A DNA stretch of 64,000 bases from Chryseobacterium taichungense (GCF_900109935.1 NZ_FOBV01000003.1:372001-436000); one strand, 5' to 3'. Positions 27,010 through 35,605 are shown, counted from the stretch's first letter. Translations and numbers: made by a program. Notes: generated by a model not told the origin, from the letters alone.

Positions 27010-27200
27010 AAATTTTATGGATTGTGTAAAGAACAGTAAAGTTCTCTGTCGTCAATAATCAAAAAGCGGTCGTGAGCATCGGAAAAAATTTCAATTCATT
27101 CAGGGGCTGTTGTTCCGTTACACATCAAGCTGTAGATGATACTTTTTGCGGTTACATTATCATTCAGTTACCTACAAGCTAAAAAATAGTAGAATGATAT
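27010..27200 (-). pseudogene. Detached C-terminal piece of an ORF6N-type protein
   Basis: The minus strand reads IEIFSDAHDRFLIIDDRELY, the C-terminal SHDRFLIIDDKxVYHIG motif of ORF6N-domain proteins, with an upstream in-frame stop. The corresponding N-terminal part lies on the same strand at 27930-28550, with dps in between. Confidence 0.45.
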
Positions 27201-27241
27201 TAACAGCACGATTTTGCCAATGTAATTTTACAATTTGCAAT

Positions 27242-27285
27242 GTGACTAATGTTACAGAATATGAAGGAAAACAATTGTAACTTTG
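27242..27285 (+). promoter_or_regulatory. dps promoter with GTGAC-N4-GTTAC operator
   Basis: GTGAC-TAAT-GTTAC (27242-27255) followed after exactly 22 bp by TAACTTTG (27278-27285), a perfect -10. This equals the architecture before sqr, yeeE and tauE, including the 14-bp operator and the 22-bp spacing. The predicted transcript would start about 25 nt before the dps ATG at 27318. Confidence 0.7.
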
Positions 27286-27317
27286 TTCAATATAAACAAA
27301 TTAAAAAAAATATTAAA

Positions 27318-27803
27318 ATGGACAGTATAAACTTAATCGGACTTGACAATGATAAAGCAAAACATTTGGCGGAAAAACTGAATGAACTCTTAGCAAACTA
27401 TTCAATCTTTTATCAAAATACTCGTGGCTATCATTGGAACATTAAAGGAGAGAAATTTTTTGAACTTCATTTAAAATTTGAAGAGTTATACAATGATTTA
27501 CTCTTAAAAATAGACGAAGTTGCAGAGAGAATATTAACATTGGGACATACACCAAAACATAGCTATGCAGACTATCGTAAAAATTCCAAAATTAAAGAAA
27601 GCGTTCAAGTTAGTGATGGAATAAAGGCTGTTGAAGACATTTTAACCTCTTTTCAGACTATTCTTATATTTCAACGTGAAATTCTTAATATATCTGGAGA
27701 TGCTGGAGACGAAGGAACAAATGCTTTAATGAGTGAATTCATAAGTTTACAAGAGAAATCTGTATGGATGTATTCTTCATTTCTAAACAATAATGTGAAA
27801 TAA
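27318..27803 (+). CDS. dps: Dps-family ferritin-like DNA-protection protein
   Basis: A protein of about 161 aa from ATG 27318 (DSINLIGLDNDKAKHL). The ferroxidase signature YHWNIKGEKFFELHLKFEEL and IDEVAERILTLG carries the His, Asp and Glu ligands that oxidise Fe(II) with peroxide at the dimer interface. It forms a 12-subunit shell that stores iron and protects DNA. It is the only clearly intact gene within a belt of pseudogenes, and its promoter carries the same operator as the sulfur genes, suggesting induction with them. Confidence 0.92.
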   Translation: MDSINLIGLDNDKAKHLAEKLNELLANYSIFYQNTRGYHWNIKGEKFFELHLKFEELYNDLLLKIDEVAERILTLGHTPKHSYADYRKNSKIKESVQVSDGIKAVEDILTSFQTILIFQREILNISGDAGDEGTNALMSEFISLQEKSVWMYSSFLNNNVK

Positions 27804-27929
27804 AACCAATGCAGGTAACATTATATATAATAAGCAATTTTGACTAACATCAAGGCTTTTGGCTCGTATCAAACTTTATAGCTAGCCGAAAGTCTTGCGC
27901 TTAGAGATTACCTACTTTTCATATACTAA

Positions 27930-28550
27930 CCGTTTATCCAATAAGGTCAATACTATACTGTATCATCTACATAATTATTAAGCAGAATAATAGAGCTTTT
28001 GGCAATTCGGATAATATCCGACACCAAGGTATAGGCATCAAAAACCTGCTCGTTGTAGAAAATCCCTTTTTCGCTACGGAGCTTATCACCTTCCAGTGCC
28101 TTAAAAATATCTTCGGATTTCTGGTCGGCTTGTAATTGCTTCAATTCAATCTTATTCAAACGATGAAACAATGAAGCGTTGCTGAGAAGCATTCGTCGCA
28201 TTTCTACAAAGGCTTCCATAATTTCAACACTGACTTTAACGGCAATATATGAACGGAGTATGGCAGAAGCCACTGCAACCCCTTATTCGGTAAAAACATC
28301 AGGCAAATAACGCCTTCCGCCTAGCTCAAACTTGAGGTTCCAAATTGGAACCTCAAGTTGCTGGCTTCCTCCTCGTTCAGTTGAAAGCAAAAAAGAAGCC
28401 GGAAAACTTTCAATATTTCTTTTTACCGCTTTGTTGAGGTTCTTTGTTTCCACTTGGTATAAGAAAGCGAGGTCGCTATCCAGCATTACTTGCTTGCTAC
28501 GTATGGAATAATCAAATTTCTGATTTCCGTTGTACTAATATTAGATTTAT
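27930..28550 (-). pseudogene. ORF6N-domain protein gene with a nonsense codon
   Basis: One frame from about 28550 reads YSIRSKQVMLDSDLAFLYQV, then LNKAVKRNIESFPASFLL and GGRRYLPDVFTE, then TAA at 28283 where the family has VFTEQG (CAA to TAA). The same frame continues AVASAILRS and VSVEIMEAFVEMRRMLLSN to YVDDTV, then a 2-bp insertion shifts VLTLLDKR. ORF6N/KilA-N proteins are phage or mobile-element DNA-binding proteins. This copy is dead, with its last part displaced to 27010-27200. Confidence 0.75.
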
Positions 28551-28874
28551 TTTCCACTACTTCTTGTAATTTTTGCTTTTCTCAAATTCAAAGGGACTAT
28601 CGGCTTGCTCATTCAATCGATATAGGCATCGAACTTCTTTCCTGCCTTACTTTTGCATTTGGGGCAAACTAATTTAGGCAGGAAAAGACGAATAAAGGGC
28701 AAAGAACTATTATATTTTGACCTTTATTTATTATATCTGCAGTATTGATTTACAAGGTAATCAAATGAAAGAAAGTGCAATAAGCACCATTACTAAAGCG
28801 GCAGAGTTTATCACTCTTGTAAACTACTCTTTATTAGTTACTTTAGGCTATATAATCTTTTTACTGAAAATATA
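28551..28874. other. Interval without a recognisable gene
   Basis: About 320 bp. A short plus-strand frame (28765-28878, MKESAISTITKAAEFITLVN, 37 codons) has a plausible membrane end, but no start signal or family support. It may be a gene remnant. No promoter of the operator-linked type is seen. Confidence 0.4.
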
Positions 28875-29357
28875 TTAGTGGGGCAATTTATCCCTCAAAT
28901 ATCCGTAAACCCAGGTTCCAAAAATCGCACTCAGCAAAGTAACTGCAACTGCCAATGCTCCTGTTCCAATCTGTGCGAAAAGCGGTCCTGGACAAGCACC
29001 TGTCATTGCCCACCCAAATCCAAAAATCAGCCCGCCATAGATTTGTCCTTTGTTGAATTTTTTGGGAGCAATGGAAATTTTCTCTCCATAGATTGTCTTA
29101 ATGTTTAATCTCTTGATGATGAAAACCGAAATCATCGCTGTCAATACTGCACTTCCTATCACACCATACATAAAAAACGATTGCAGGCGAAACATTTCCT
29201 GAATCCTGAACCAACTGATGATTTCTGCTTTTACAAATACAATCCCGAATAGAATACCCACTGCAAGATATTTCAGATTGTAATACCATTTTTGCGTCAG
29301 ATGACTTTCGTTGGTACAAACGCTGTCCTGATGACGTATATCTTTTTCTGTTGCCAT
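28875..29357 (-). CDS. YeeE/YedE-type sulfur transporter, C-terminal half (DUF6691)
   Basis: A 160-aa membrane protein with four helices. GFGWAMTGACPGPLFAQIGTG supplies a conserved Cys in the CPGP motif that lines the thiosulfate path in YeeE structures. It is half the length of full YeeE and is paired with the following gene, so the two chains probably form one transporter. It starts 11 bp after the partner's stop. Likely role: uptake of thiosulfate or a related sulfur species. Confidence 0.85.
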   Translation of the reverse strand: MATEKDIRHQDSVCTNESHLTQKWYYNLKYLAVGILFGIVFVKAEIISWFRIQEMFRLQSFFMYGVIGSAVLTAMISVFIIKRLNIKTIYGEKISIAPKKFNKGQIYGGLIFGFGWAMTGACPGPLFAQIGTGALAVAVTLLSAIFGTWVYGYLRDKLPH

Positions 29358-29368
29358 ATTTTTTTAAA

Positions 29369-29932
29369 TTAAAGTGAAAGAATTACCGGCAAAATGACAT
29401 TTGCCATTAAAAAACCGCCTGCCATAAAGCATATTGTTGCAACAAGTGATGGTAACTGCAAATTTGCCAATCCCATAATGGCGTGTCCGCTGGTACAACC
29501 GCCTGCGTAACGGGTTCCGAAGCCTACTAAAAATCCACCGACAACCATTGTAATGAAACCTTTTGGCGTTAAAAGACTCGCAAAATTCATCATCTGAGCA
29601 GGAACAAGATTGCTGTAATCGGTAATACCGTAAGTTGCAAGTTCGGCTTTCAGATTCGGATTAATCGATATTTCTCCAGGATTCATAAGGAATTGAGATG
29701 CGATTACTCCACCGAGCAAAATCCCAAAAACGAAAAACAAATTCCAGAGTTCTTTTTTCCAGTCATATTTGAAAAAGCCAATATTTGCAGGAATACAGGC
29801 TGCACAAATATGCCTTAGAGATGAACTGATTCCGAAAGATTTGTTTCCCAATATGAGCAAAACAGGAACAGTAAGCCCGATTAAAGGACCGGCAACGTAC
29901 CACGGCCAAGGTTGTTTTATGATTTCTACCAT
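29369..29932 (-). CDS. YeeE/YedE-type sulfur transporter, N-terminal half
   Basis: A 187-aa membrane protein. [20 protein letters not shown] is the hallmark YeeE repeat with its conserved Cys; [20 protein letters not shown] begins the first helix pair. With the 160-aa gene downstream it makes a split YeeE. The promoter carries a GTAAC-AAAA-GTAGC operator 49 bp before the start codon, shared with sqr, tauE and dps. In related bacteria such pairs lie next to persulfide-handling enzymes; none is present here. Confidence 0.88.
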   Translation of the reverse strand: MVEIIKQPWPWYVAGPLIGLTVPVLLILGNKSFGISSSLRHICAACIPANIGFFKYDWKKELWNLFFVFGILLGGVIASQFLMNPGEISINPNLKAELATYGITDYSNLVPAQMMNFASLLTPKGFITMVVGGFLVGFGTRYAGGCTSGHAIMGLANLQLPSLVATICFMAGGFLMANVILPVILSL

Positions 29933-29950
29933 TGTTATTGATTATTATTG

Positions 29951-29994
29951 CAAAATTATATTTTTAGAAATTGCTGCTCCGCTACTTTTGTTAC
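29951..29994 (-). promoter_or_regulatory. yeeE promoter with operator of the sqr type
   Basis: Minus-strand GTAAC-AAAA-GTAGC (29981-29994), 22 bp, then TAATTTTG (29951-29958), a perfect -10. The -10 is 19 bp before the ATG, the same as at tauE. The flank CTTCTGTAAC resembles CTTATGTAAC at sqr and tauE. Confidence 0.7.
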
Positions 29995-30096
29995 AGAAGT
30001 TTATTTTGGGTTCAAGACATTGAACGGTGCACATTAATGAGAAAAAGGCGAATACTTTGATCGAGTTTACGAAAAAAGTTCCATCGCAAAAAACAA

Positions 30097-30891
30097 TTAG
30101 AGAAAAACTTCTCTTATGATGATGTAAATGCCCATCAACAGAATAAACCATCCAAAAGCGGGCTTCAGTTTTGCCCCATCAATTTTTTTTGATAAGTGTG
30201 AGCCGATGATAATCCCGACAATGGCGATAGACGATACCGTTGCAAGTAATTTCCAATCAATGGCAACATTATGCATTGAGGTAAAAAAACCGATGAGGGA
30301 ATTTAGGGAAATGATAACTAGCGATGTTCCGATAGCAACTTTCATAGGGGTTTTAAGGAGATTAACGAGAGCGGGAATAATCATAAATCCGCCTCCTGCT
30401 CCGACTAAGCCTGTCAAGATTCCTACAACCGAGCCTTCTCCGGCTGCCAAAATCGCGCTGTTTTTATTAGGATGAACTGCTTCGATGTTTAACTCCGTTC
30501 TTTTCTGAATCATTTTATAGGAAGCGAGAATCATTAATCCCGCAAAAATCAAAAGAAGAAAAATATCTTTGGTTACCACAAAAGCTCTGATGGTAAAAAC
30601 CTCATCGGGAATTAACGGCAGAATATAATTTCTAGTCAGAAATATCGAAATGATGGAAGGAATACCGAAAACAAAAGCTGTTTTGAGATTGACTAAGCCT
30701 TTTTTGAAGTATGAAACGGAACCAACCATACTGCTGATCCCGACAATAAAAAGAGAATATTCTGTAGCCAGAAAAGCGTCTAATCCGAAAAGATAAACCA
30801 AAACGGGAACAGTGAGGATACTTCCTCCACCACCGATTAAACCTAATGAAATCCCTATTAAAACCGAAGCAACATATCCAAAAACTTCCAT
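30097..30891 (-). CDS. Sulfite exporter TauE/SafE family protein
   Basis: A 264-aa permease from ATG 30891 (EVFGYVASVLIGISLGLIGG) with about eight helices in two repeats. The repeat motif GLIGGGGSILTVPVLVYLFG recurs as GLVGAGGGFMIIPALVNLLK. The family exports sulfite, sulfonates or other anions. Upstream in-frame codons to 30963 would run through the operator and -10, so they are excluded. It lies between the Crp/Fnr gene and the YeeE pair and probably moves oxidised sulfur products out of the cell. Confidence 0.88.
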   Translation of the reverse strand: MEVFGYVASVLIGISLGLIGGGGSILTVPVLVYLFGLDAFLATEYSLFIVGISSMVGSVSYFKKGLVNLKTAFVFGIPSIISIFLTRNYILPLIPDEVFTIRAFVVTKDIFLLLIFAGLMILASYKMIQKRTELNIEAVHPNKNSAILAAGEGSVVGILTGLVGAGGGFMIIPALVNLLKTPMKVAIGTSLVIISLNSLIGFFTSMHNVAIDWKLLATVSSIAIVGIIIGSHLSKKIDGAKLKPAFGWFILLMGIYIIIREVFL

Positions 30892-30909
30892 ATTATCAAC
30901 TTTATAATG

Positions 30910-30953
30910 CAAAGTTGAGCATATCGGAAAAGTTGTACCGCTACTTTTGTTAC
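30910..30953 (-). promoter_or_regulatory. tauE promoter with operator of the sqr type
   Basis: Minus-strand GTAAC-AAAA-GTAGC (30940-30953), 22 bp, then CAACTTTG (30910-30917), a one-mismatch -10; the ATG follows 19 bp later. Operator core and flank (CTTATGTAACAAAAGTAGCG) nearly equal those of yeeE. Confidence 0.7.
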
Positions 30954-30959
30954 ATAAGG

Positions 30960-31622
30960 TCAAATGTTTTCGGAAAGAATGATTTTATTTCTTCCGAGCT
31001 CTAATTTCCCAGAGTCTTCCAGTTGTTTAAGAAGCCTTGAAACCACGACTCTTGCAGTTCCGAGTTCGTTGGCCAATTGCTCGTGAGTAACATTGATTAT
31101 TTTGGAACCAAGATTTTCAGATTTTTTATGAAGAAGATTTAATAGTCTCTCATCTACTTTTTTGAATGCAATGGCGTTAATAATGTCCAAAAGTTCTTCA
31201 AATCGCTTGTGGTAAAGTCTGAAAATATAATCGAGCCACTCCGGATATTCTTTGATGAAGAGCGAAACTTTGTCCACAGGAAGAAAAAGAATTTCTGTAT
31301 CTTCCTCTACTTCGGCTTTTACGATGCTTTTTTCGTTATGCATTCCACCAAGAAAAGACATAATGCAACTTTCGCCTGCTTTGATGTAATACAACAAGAT
31401 TTCTCTGCCATCCTCTTCTGTTCTGATGACTTTTAGCATCCCTTTCATCACGATTGGGATGGCACGAATTGAAGAGTTTTCATCTAAAATAATGTCGCCT
31501 TCTTTATATTTTTTTAGGATACCATTTTGATTAAGTTTATCCATTAATTCTGGTGAAGAAATGAATTCCGATGCCAATACCTCTCTGATCATAGATGTAG
31601 AATAGGAGACGAATTTACACAT
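30960..31622 (-). CDS. Crp/Fnr-family transcriptional regulator
   Basis: A 220-aa regulator: cyclic-nucleotide-binding-like beta-roll (about 30-130, GDIILDENSSIRAIPIVMKG and ILLYYIKAGESC), dimer helix, then a winged helix with THEQLANELGTARVVVSRLL (about 175-195). No Fnr-type N-terminal iron-sulfur cysteine set; Cys2 and the Cys of ESCIMSF could act as thiol sensors. It is the best candidate to bind the GTAAC-N4-GTTAC operators before tauE, yeeE, sqr and dps. ATG 31622 or 31592 possible. The signal is probably sulfide/persulfide, by inference. Confidence 0.88.
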   Translation of the reverse strand: MCKFVSYSTSMIREVLASEFISSPELMDKLNQNGILKKYKEGDIILDENSSIRAIPIVMKGMLKVIRTEEDGREILLYYIKAGESCIMSFLGGMHNEKSIVKAEVEEDTEILFLPVDKVSLFIKEYPEWLDYIFRLYHKRFEELLDIINAIAFKKVDERLLNLLHKKSENLGSKIINVTHEQLANELGTARVVVSRLLKQLEDSGKLELGRNKIILSENI

Positions 31623-31793
31623 ATTTAAAAAATAATAACTAAATATATTCAGAAAAATAACTATTATTTCAAATCCATTTTAATATTAGCTAATAACAAA
31701 GCAATAAAAATGGATTTCTAAGGAGTCTATTATTTAGTTAGAGTATCCAATATAAAAAAGAAAATTTTCATCTTTTTATTTAATGAAAATTTA

Positions 31794-31801
31794 TACATTT
31801 G
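31794..31801 (+). promoter_or_regulatory. -10 element of the fluoride operon
   Basis: TACATTTG, a perfect Bacteroidota -10. It would start the transcript at about 31808, exactly at the 5' end of the fluoride aptamer. Confidence 0.7.
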
Positions 31802-31803
31802 CA

Positions 31804-31890
31804 TCCAAGGAAATGGTGCTCTTCCTTATCCAACCGCCTTAAAAAAGCTGATGACGCCTGATTAGAATAATGTTAATACATTTAATCAGG
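31804..31890 (+). ncRNA. Fluoride riboswitch (crcB motif) with translational hairpin
   Basis: Aptamer 31804-31860: stem AAGGAA/TTCCTT enclosing ATGGTGC, then AACCGCC and the invariant AAGCTGATGACGCCT, all hallmarks of the crcB/fluoride motif. The 3' part continues into CCTGATTA (31857-31864), which can pair perfectly with TAATCAGG (31883-31890). The second arm holds AGG, seven bases before the ATG at 31897. Without fluoride this hairpin would hide the ribosome site; fluoride-bound aptamer would hold the CCT and free it. The mechanism is inferred from pairing; the identity is strong. Confidence 0.9.
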
Positions 31891-31896
31891 TAAATT

Positions 31897-33210
31897 ATGT
31901 CCAAAAATCAGCATTTCAGATCCAACAGCAGAACAGCTCAGCTTCGTACAAAGATCTTCTTTCGAAAATATCCGAGTCTTCCTTACATTGTTAAATGGTT
32001 TTTAATCAGTTCCATCATTGGGATATGTGTAGGTTCTGCCTCGGCAGGTTTTTTAGTGTCGCTGGATTGGGCTACAAATTTCAGAGAAAACCATTTATGG
32101 CTCATTGCCTTCTTGCCCATTGGCGGATTGCTGATTGGTCTACTCTACTATTATTTAGGAAAAGATATTGAAGCCGGGAATAATCTCTTGATCGACAGTA
32201 TTCACAATCCAAAAGAAATCATCCCTTTCAGAATGGCTCCATTTGTTTATTTAGGAACTATTGCTACTCATTTTTTTGGAGGCTCAGCAGGTCGGGAAGG
32301 AACAGCATTGCAGATGGCAGGTGCGATTGCAGATCAGTTCACAAGACCCTTCAGACTCAATGAATCTGAGCGTAAAATCTTACTTATTTCAGCCATAGCA
32401 GCTGGTTTTGGTTCCATCTTCGGAACACCTCTAGCGGGTGCACTGTTCGGTCTAGAAGTCTTTCTTATTGGAAGAATAAAATACGATGCGATATTTCCTG
32501 CTTTTGCTTCAGCAATTCTGGCTGATCTGGTCACCAACCTCTGGCAGGTAAAACATACCCATTATCATATTGACCTGATTCCCCAATTGGAAGCTTTGCC
32601 TATCATTTACAGCATATTGGCAGGGATTTTATTTGGTTTGTGCGCAGCAACTTTCAGCAAGGTCATTCATCACATCACTGCGATTTTTAAAGCGAAAATC
32701 TCTTTTCCTCCATTCCGTCCATTTGTGGGAGGCATCATCGTTGCCGTTGCTGTTTTTGCGATGGGAACTACAAAATATATTGGCTTGGGAATTCCCACAA
32801 TTGTTCAGTCTTTTGAGCAGCAATTACCACCTTACGATTTTGCGTTGAAGATGGCTTTTACCATTATCACACTTGCGGCAGGTTTCAAAGGCGGAGAAGT
32901 AACGCCTTTATTCTTTATCGGAGCTACTTTGGGAAGTGCATTATCTTTATTTATTCCTTTACCGACAGGTCTTTTGGCAGGAATGGGATTTGTAGCTGTA
33001 TTTGCAGGCGCAACCAATACGCCACTTGCCTGTATGCTGATGGGAGTAGAACTCTTCGGTGCGGAAAGCGGGATTTACATGGCGATTGCCTGTGTGGTTT
33101 CCTATCTAATTTCTGGTCATAACAGCATTTATGGAAAACAGGTCATCGGGGAAGCAAAACATTCCAGATTTCAGAACCAATCCGGAAAAAATATAAACGA
33201 AACCAAATAA
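31897..33210 (+). CDS. CLC-F type fluoride/proton antiporter
   Basis: A 437-aa CLC protein of about 14-18 helices. GGSAGREGTALQMAGAIADQ keeps the gating Glu in the GREGT form found in fluoride CLCs. The chloride-selective GSGIP motif is absent; EAGNNLLI stands in its place. FKGGEVTPLFFIGATLGSAL is the conserved helix-N region. Position directly behind a fluoride riboswitch makes fluoride export the likely function. First gene of an operon with DUF190, enolase and PAP2 genes. Confidence 0.92.
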   Translation: MSKNQHFRSNSRTAQLRTKIFFRKYPSLPYIVKWFLISSIIGICVGSASAGFLVSLDWATNFRENHLWLIAFLPIGGLLIGLLYYYLGKDIEAGNNLLIDSIHNPKEIIPFRMAPFVYLGTIATHFFGGSAGREGTALQMAGAIADQFTRPFRLNESERKILLISAIAAGFGSIFGTPLAGALFGLEVFLIGRIKYDAIFPAFASAILADLVTNLWQVKHTHYHIDLIPQLEALPIIYSILAGILFGLCAATFSKVIHHITAIFKAKISFPPFRPFVGGIIVAVAVFAMGTTKYIGLGIPTIVQSFEQQLPPYDFALKMAFTIITLAAGFKGGEVTPLFFIGATLGSALSLFIPLPTGLLAGMGFVAVFAGATNTPLACMLMGVELFGAESGIYMAIACVVSYLISGHNSIYGKQVIGEAKHSRFQNQSGKNINETK

Positions 33211-33218
33211 ATTAAGCA

Positions 33219-33572
33219 ATGGAAAACAAACCAACAGTGATAGCAAGGATTTATTTTGAGTACGGAGCATCTTTAAAAAAACAATCGTTTTGGAAAAAAT
33301 TATGGAACAATTCTCTGGGCGAATTTCTATTGAAAAAAGCCAGGGAAAGTAACATAGAGCAAGCGAATATCTTCATTGCCAAGTCGGGTTATCTGAATTA
33401 TAAAAACATTACTTATAATATTTCCGAGTTACCTCCTTTAAATAATCCCGCCTGTCTTGAACTCGTTGACAGTGAAATTAAGATCAACCAATTTTTAGAA
33501 CTTAATCAAGACAATTTAAAACAAGCTAAAATAGTCCTTGTTCATCCCAATTCTGAAATATTATTCACCTAA
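33219..33572 (+). CDS. DUF190 family protein
   Basis: A 117-aa protein with a PII-like ferredoxin fold predicted from family resemblance: an N-terminal strand ([12 protein letters not shown]), [20 protein letters not shown], and [17 protein letters not shown], matching the VEIVDSEEKIxxFL segment of DUF190. DUF190 proteins are frequent neighbours of fluoride channels. It starts 8 bp after the CLC stop, so it is co-translated. Role unknown, perhaps regulatory for the antiporter. Confidence 0.75.
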   Translation: MENKPTVIARIYFEYGASLKKQSFWKKLWNNSLGEFLLKKARESNIEQANIFIAKSGYLNYKNITYNISELPPLNNPACLELVDSEIKINQFLELNQDNLKQAKIVLVHPNSEILFT

Positions 33573-33589
33573 ATACATTACAAAATATT

Positions 33590-34864
33590 ATGAAAATTAC
33601 AAAAGTACACGCTAGAGAGGTTCTCGATTCCAGAGGAAATCCAACGGTAGAGGCAGAAATAACCCTCAATAACCAATTTACAGGAAGAGCTATTTCCCCA
33701 TCGGGAGCCAGCACAGGAGAAAAAGAAGCTATGGAATTAAGAGATAATGATAAAACACGCTATCAGGGCAAAGGCGTTTCCAAAGCGGTCAGTAATGTCA
33801 ATACCATTATTGCAAACGCATTGGTCGGTAAAGAAATACTTCTTCAGAACGATATAGATGCTTTGATGATTTCTTTGGATGGGACGCCAAACAAATCCAA
33901 TCTGGGGGCAAATGGCATTTTAGCAGTTTCCATTGCTTATGCTAAAGCATCTGCTGCTTTCAATAACATTCCATTGTACCGTCAATTTAGAAATCAATCC
34001 ACCTATACGATGCCGGTTCCTTGTATGAATGTGATCAACGGCGGAAGGCACGCTGACAACAATATCGATTTTCAGGAATTTATGATCGCCCCTCACAATG
34101 CACCTAATTTTAAAGAGAGTATCCGGATGGGTGAAGAAGTATTCCATACCCTAAAAGATATTCTTAAAGGAAAAGGCTACTATACAGGTGTTGGTGATGA
34201 AGGTGGATTCGCACCCAATTTAAAATCCAATGAAGAAGCCGTTGATGTCATTTTAGAAGCGATTACCAAAGCCGGATTTACACCCGGAAAAGATGTGTCG
34301 TTATGCTTAGATCCTGCAACAAGTGAAATGTGGAACAATGGCAAATATAAATTTTTCAAAAGTTCGAAGGAACAGAAGACAAGTGAAGAAATGATTGGAC
34401 TTTGGGAAAGCTGGACATCACAATATCCGATTGTCCTTTTGGAAGATGGTCTCGGAGAAAATGACTGGAAAGGCTGGCAGCAATTGACCGAAAGATTAGG
34501 AAACAAGATAGAATTGGTGGGAGATGATATTTTCTGTACCAATCCTAAGATCCTGAAGGAAGGCATTGATCAGAAAATTGGAAACTCTGTTTTGATCAAA
34601 CTTAATCAGATAGGAACTGTTACCGAAACATTGGAAACGATTGATCTGGCTTACAAGAACAATTACAACTGCTTCATCTCGCACCGAAGCGGAGAAACTG
34701 AAGATACAACAATCGCTGATTTGACAATGGCAGTTGGTGCAGGTCATTTAAAAACAGGAAGTGGCTGTAGAAGTGAGCGGGTTTCAAAATTCAATCAATT
34801 GCTGAGGATTGAGGAAGAGCTTGGAGGTGCAGCAAAATTTGCAGGAATCAAAGCGTTCAAGTAA
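33590..34864 (+). CDS. eno: Enolase (second, fluoride-operon copy)
   Basis: A 424-aa glycolytic enzyme interconverting 2-phosphoglycerate and phosphoenolpyruvate. Motifs: [18 protein letters not shown] loop, GDEGGFAPN, catalytic Lys in [15 protein letters not shown] and [15 protein letters not shown]. All catalytic residues appear intact. Enolase is a classic fluoride target, and eno genes are known members of fluoride-riboswitch operons, so this copy probably replaces inhibited enzyme or titrates fluoride. A housekeeping copy is expected elsewhere in the genome. Confidence 0.95.
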   Translation: MKITKVHAREVLDSRGNPTVEAEITLNNQFTGRAISPSGASTGEKEAMELRDNDKTRYQGKGVSKAVSNVNTIIANALVGKEILLQNDIDALMISLDGTPNKSNLGANGILAVSIAYAKASAAFNNIPLYRQFRNQSTYTMPVPCMNVINGGRHADNNIDFQEFMIAPHNAPNFKESIRMGEEVFHTLKDILKGKGYYTGVGDEGGFAPNLKSNEEAVDVILEAITKAGFTPGKDVSLCLDPATSEMWNNGKYKFFKSSKEQKTSEEMIGLWESWTSQYPIVLLEDGLGENDWKGWQQLTERLGNKIELVGDDIFCTNPKILKEGIDQKIGNSVLIKLNQIGTVTETLETIDLAYKNNYNCFISHRSGETEDTTIADLTMAVGAGHLKTGSGCRSERVSKFNQLLRIEEELGGAAKFAGIKAFK

Positions 34865-34865
34865 A

Positions 34866-35423
34866 ATGTTAGAACAAATCAATGATCTCGACACCCAATT
34901 ATTCCTGTTGATCAACGGGAAACATAATTTATTTTTTGATCCGATAATGTATTGGGCAAGTGACAAATTATTTTGGATACCGTTTTATGCTTTTCTTTTG
35001 TATATTATTATCAGAGAATTTAAAAAGAAAAGCATTTATGTGATCTTGGCAATTGGTCTTTTGATTACCATCTGCGATCAAACCGCTTCACACCTGATCA
35101 AAAACGCAGTCAAGAGACTTAGGCCGTCACACGAACCAACTTTGGAAAATTTGATACATCTGAGCAAAGCCGGACCGGGTGGTCAGTATGGTTTTATATC
35201 CTCTCATTCTGCGAACGCATTTGGCTTAGCAACTTTCCTAATCTTTTTACTACCAAAAAAATATAATTGGCTCAAATATGTTTTAGGTTTCTGGGCTTTT
35301 TTGGTTGCTTACAGTAGAATCTACAACGGCGTGCATTATCCTGGTGATGTTATCGTAGCGGCATTTTTGGGCGCACTATATGCAGGTTGCCTTGCCTATT
35401 TTTTGAAAAAAATGATTGATTAA
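34866..35423 (+). CDS. PAP2-family membrane phosphatase
   Basis: A protein of about 185 aa from ATG 34866, one base after the enolase stop. Signature blocks: KNAVKRLRPSHEP (KxxxxxxRP), GFISSHSANAFG (SGH-type motif with SSHS) and SRIYNGVHYPGD (SRxxxxxHxxxD). About five membrane helices. Such enzymes dephosphorylate undecaprenyl diphosphate or lipid phosphates. Inclusion in the fluoride operon fits other phosphoryl-transfer enzymes that fluoride inhibits; this link is inference. Confidence 0.88.
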   Translation: MLEQINDLDTQLFLLINGKHNLFFDPIMYWASDKLFWIPFYAFLLYIIIREFKKKSIYVILAIGLLITICDQTASHLIKNAVKRLRPSHEPTLENLIHLSKAGPGGQYGFISSHSANAFGLATFLIFLLPKKYNWLKYVLGFWAFLVAYSRIYNGVHYPGDVIVAAFLGALYAGCLAYFLKKMID

Positions 35424-35472
35424 GCACAGTCACATATGTTAAAATATTTAATTTATTTTTTTAATTAATCAA

Positions 35473-35572
35473 TTCTACTCAGGCTTTTGTAGGAGAAGGG
35501 ATCGGCTGTATTGTAGAAGTTCCGGTTTTAATATTATTGGTATGGGCGAATCTATTTTTAAAGAAAAAGTGA
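35473..35572 (+). pseudogene. C-terminal remnant, probably of an ACR3-type arsenite permease
   Basis: About 32 codons reading STQAFVGEGIGCIVEVPVLI then LLVWANLFLKKK and TGA at 35570. The GEGIGCIVEVPV block resembles the last helix of ACR3 permeases, where a Cys-Glu-Val-Pro motif is typical. No start or upstream part is present. Followed directly by a terminator. Confidence 0.45.
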
Positions 35573-35605
35573 TGTCCATAGTGATGAAATGAATAGAACA
35601 GGAGA

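Noticed and set aside
28765..28878. A 37-codon plus-strand gene
   Set aside because: No start signals, no family match, and it overlaps the 3' end of the YeeE half; probably chance or debris.
30097..30963. A longer TauE starting at 30963
   Set aside because: The extra 24 codons cover the operator and the -10 and show no conserved residues.
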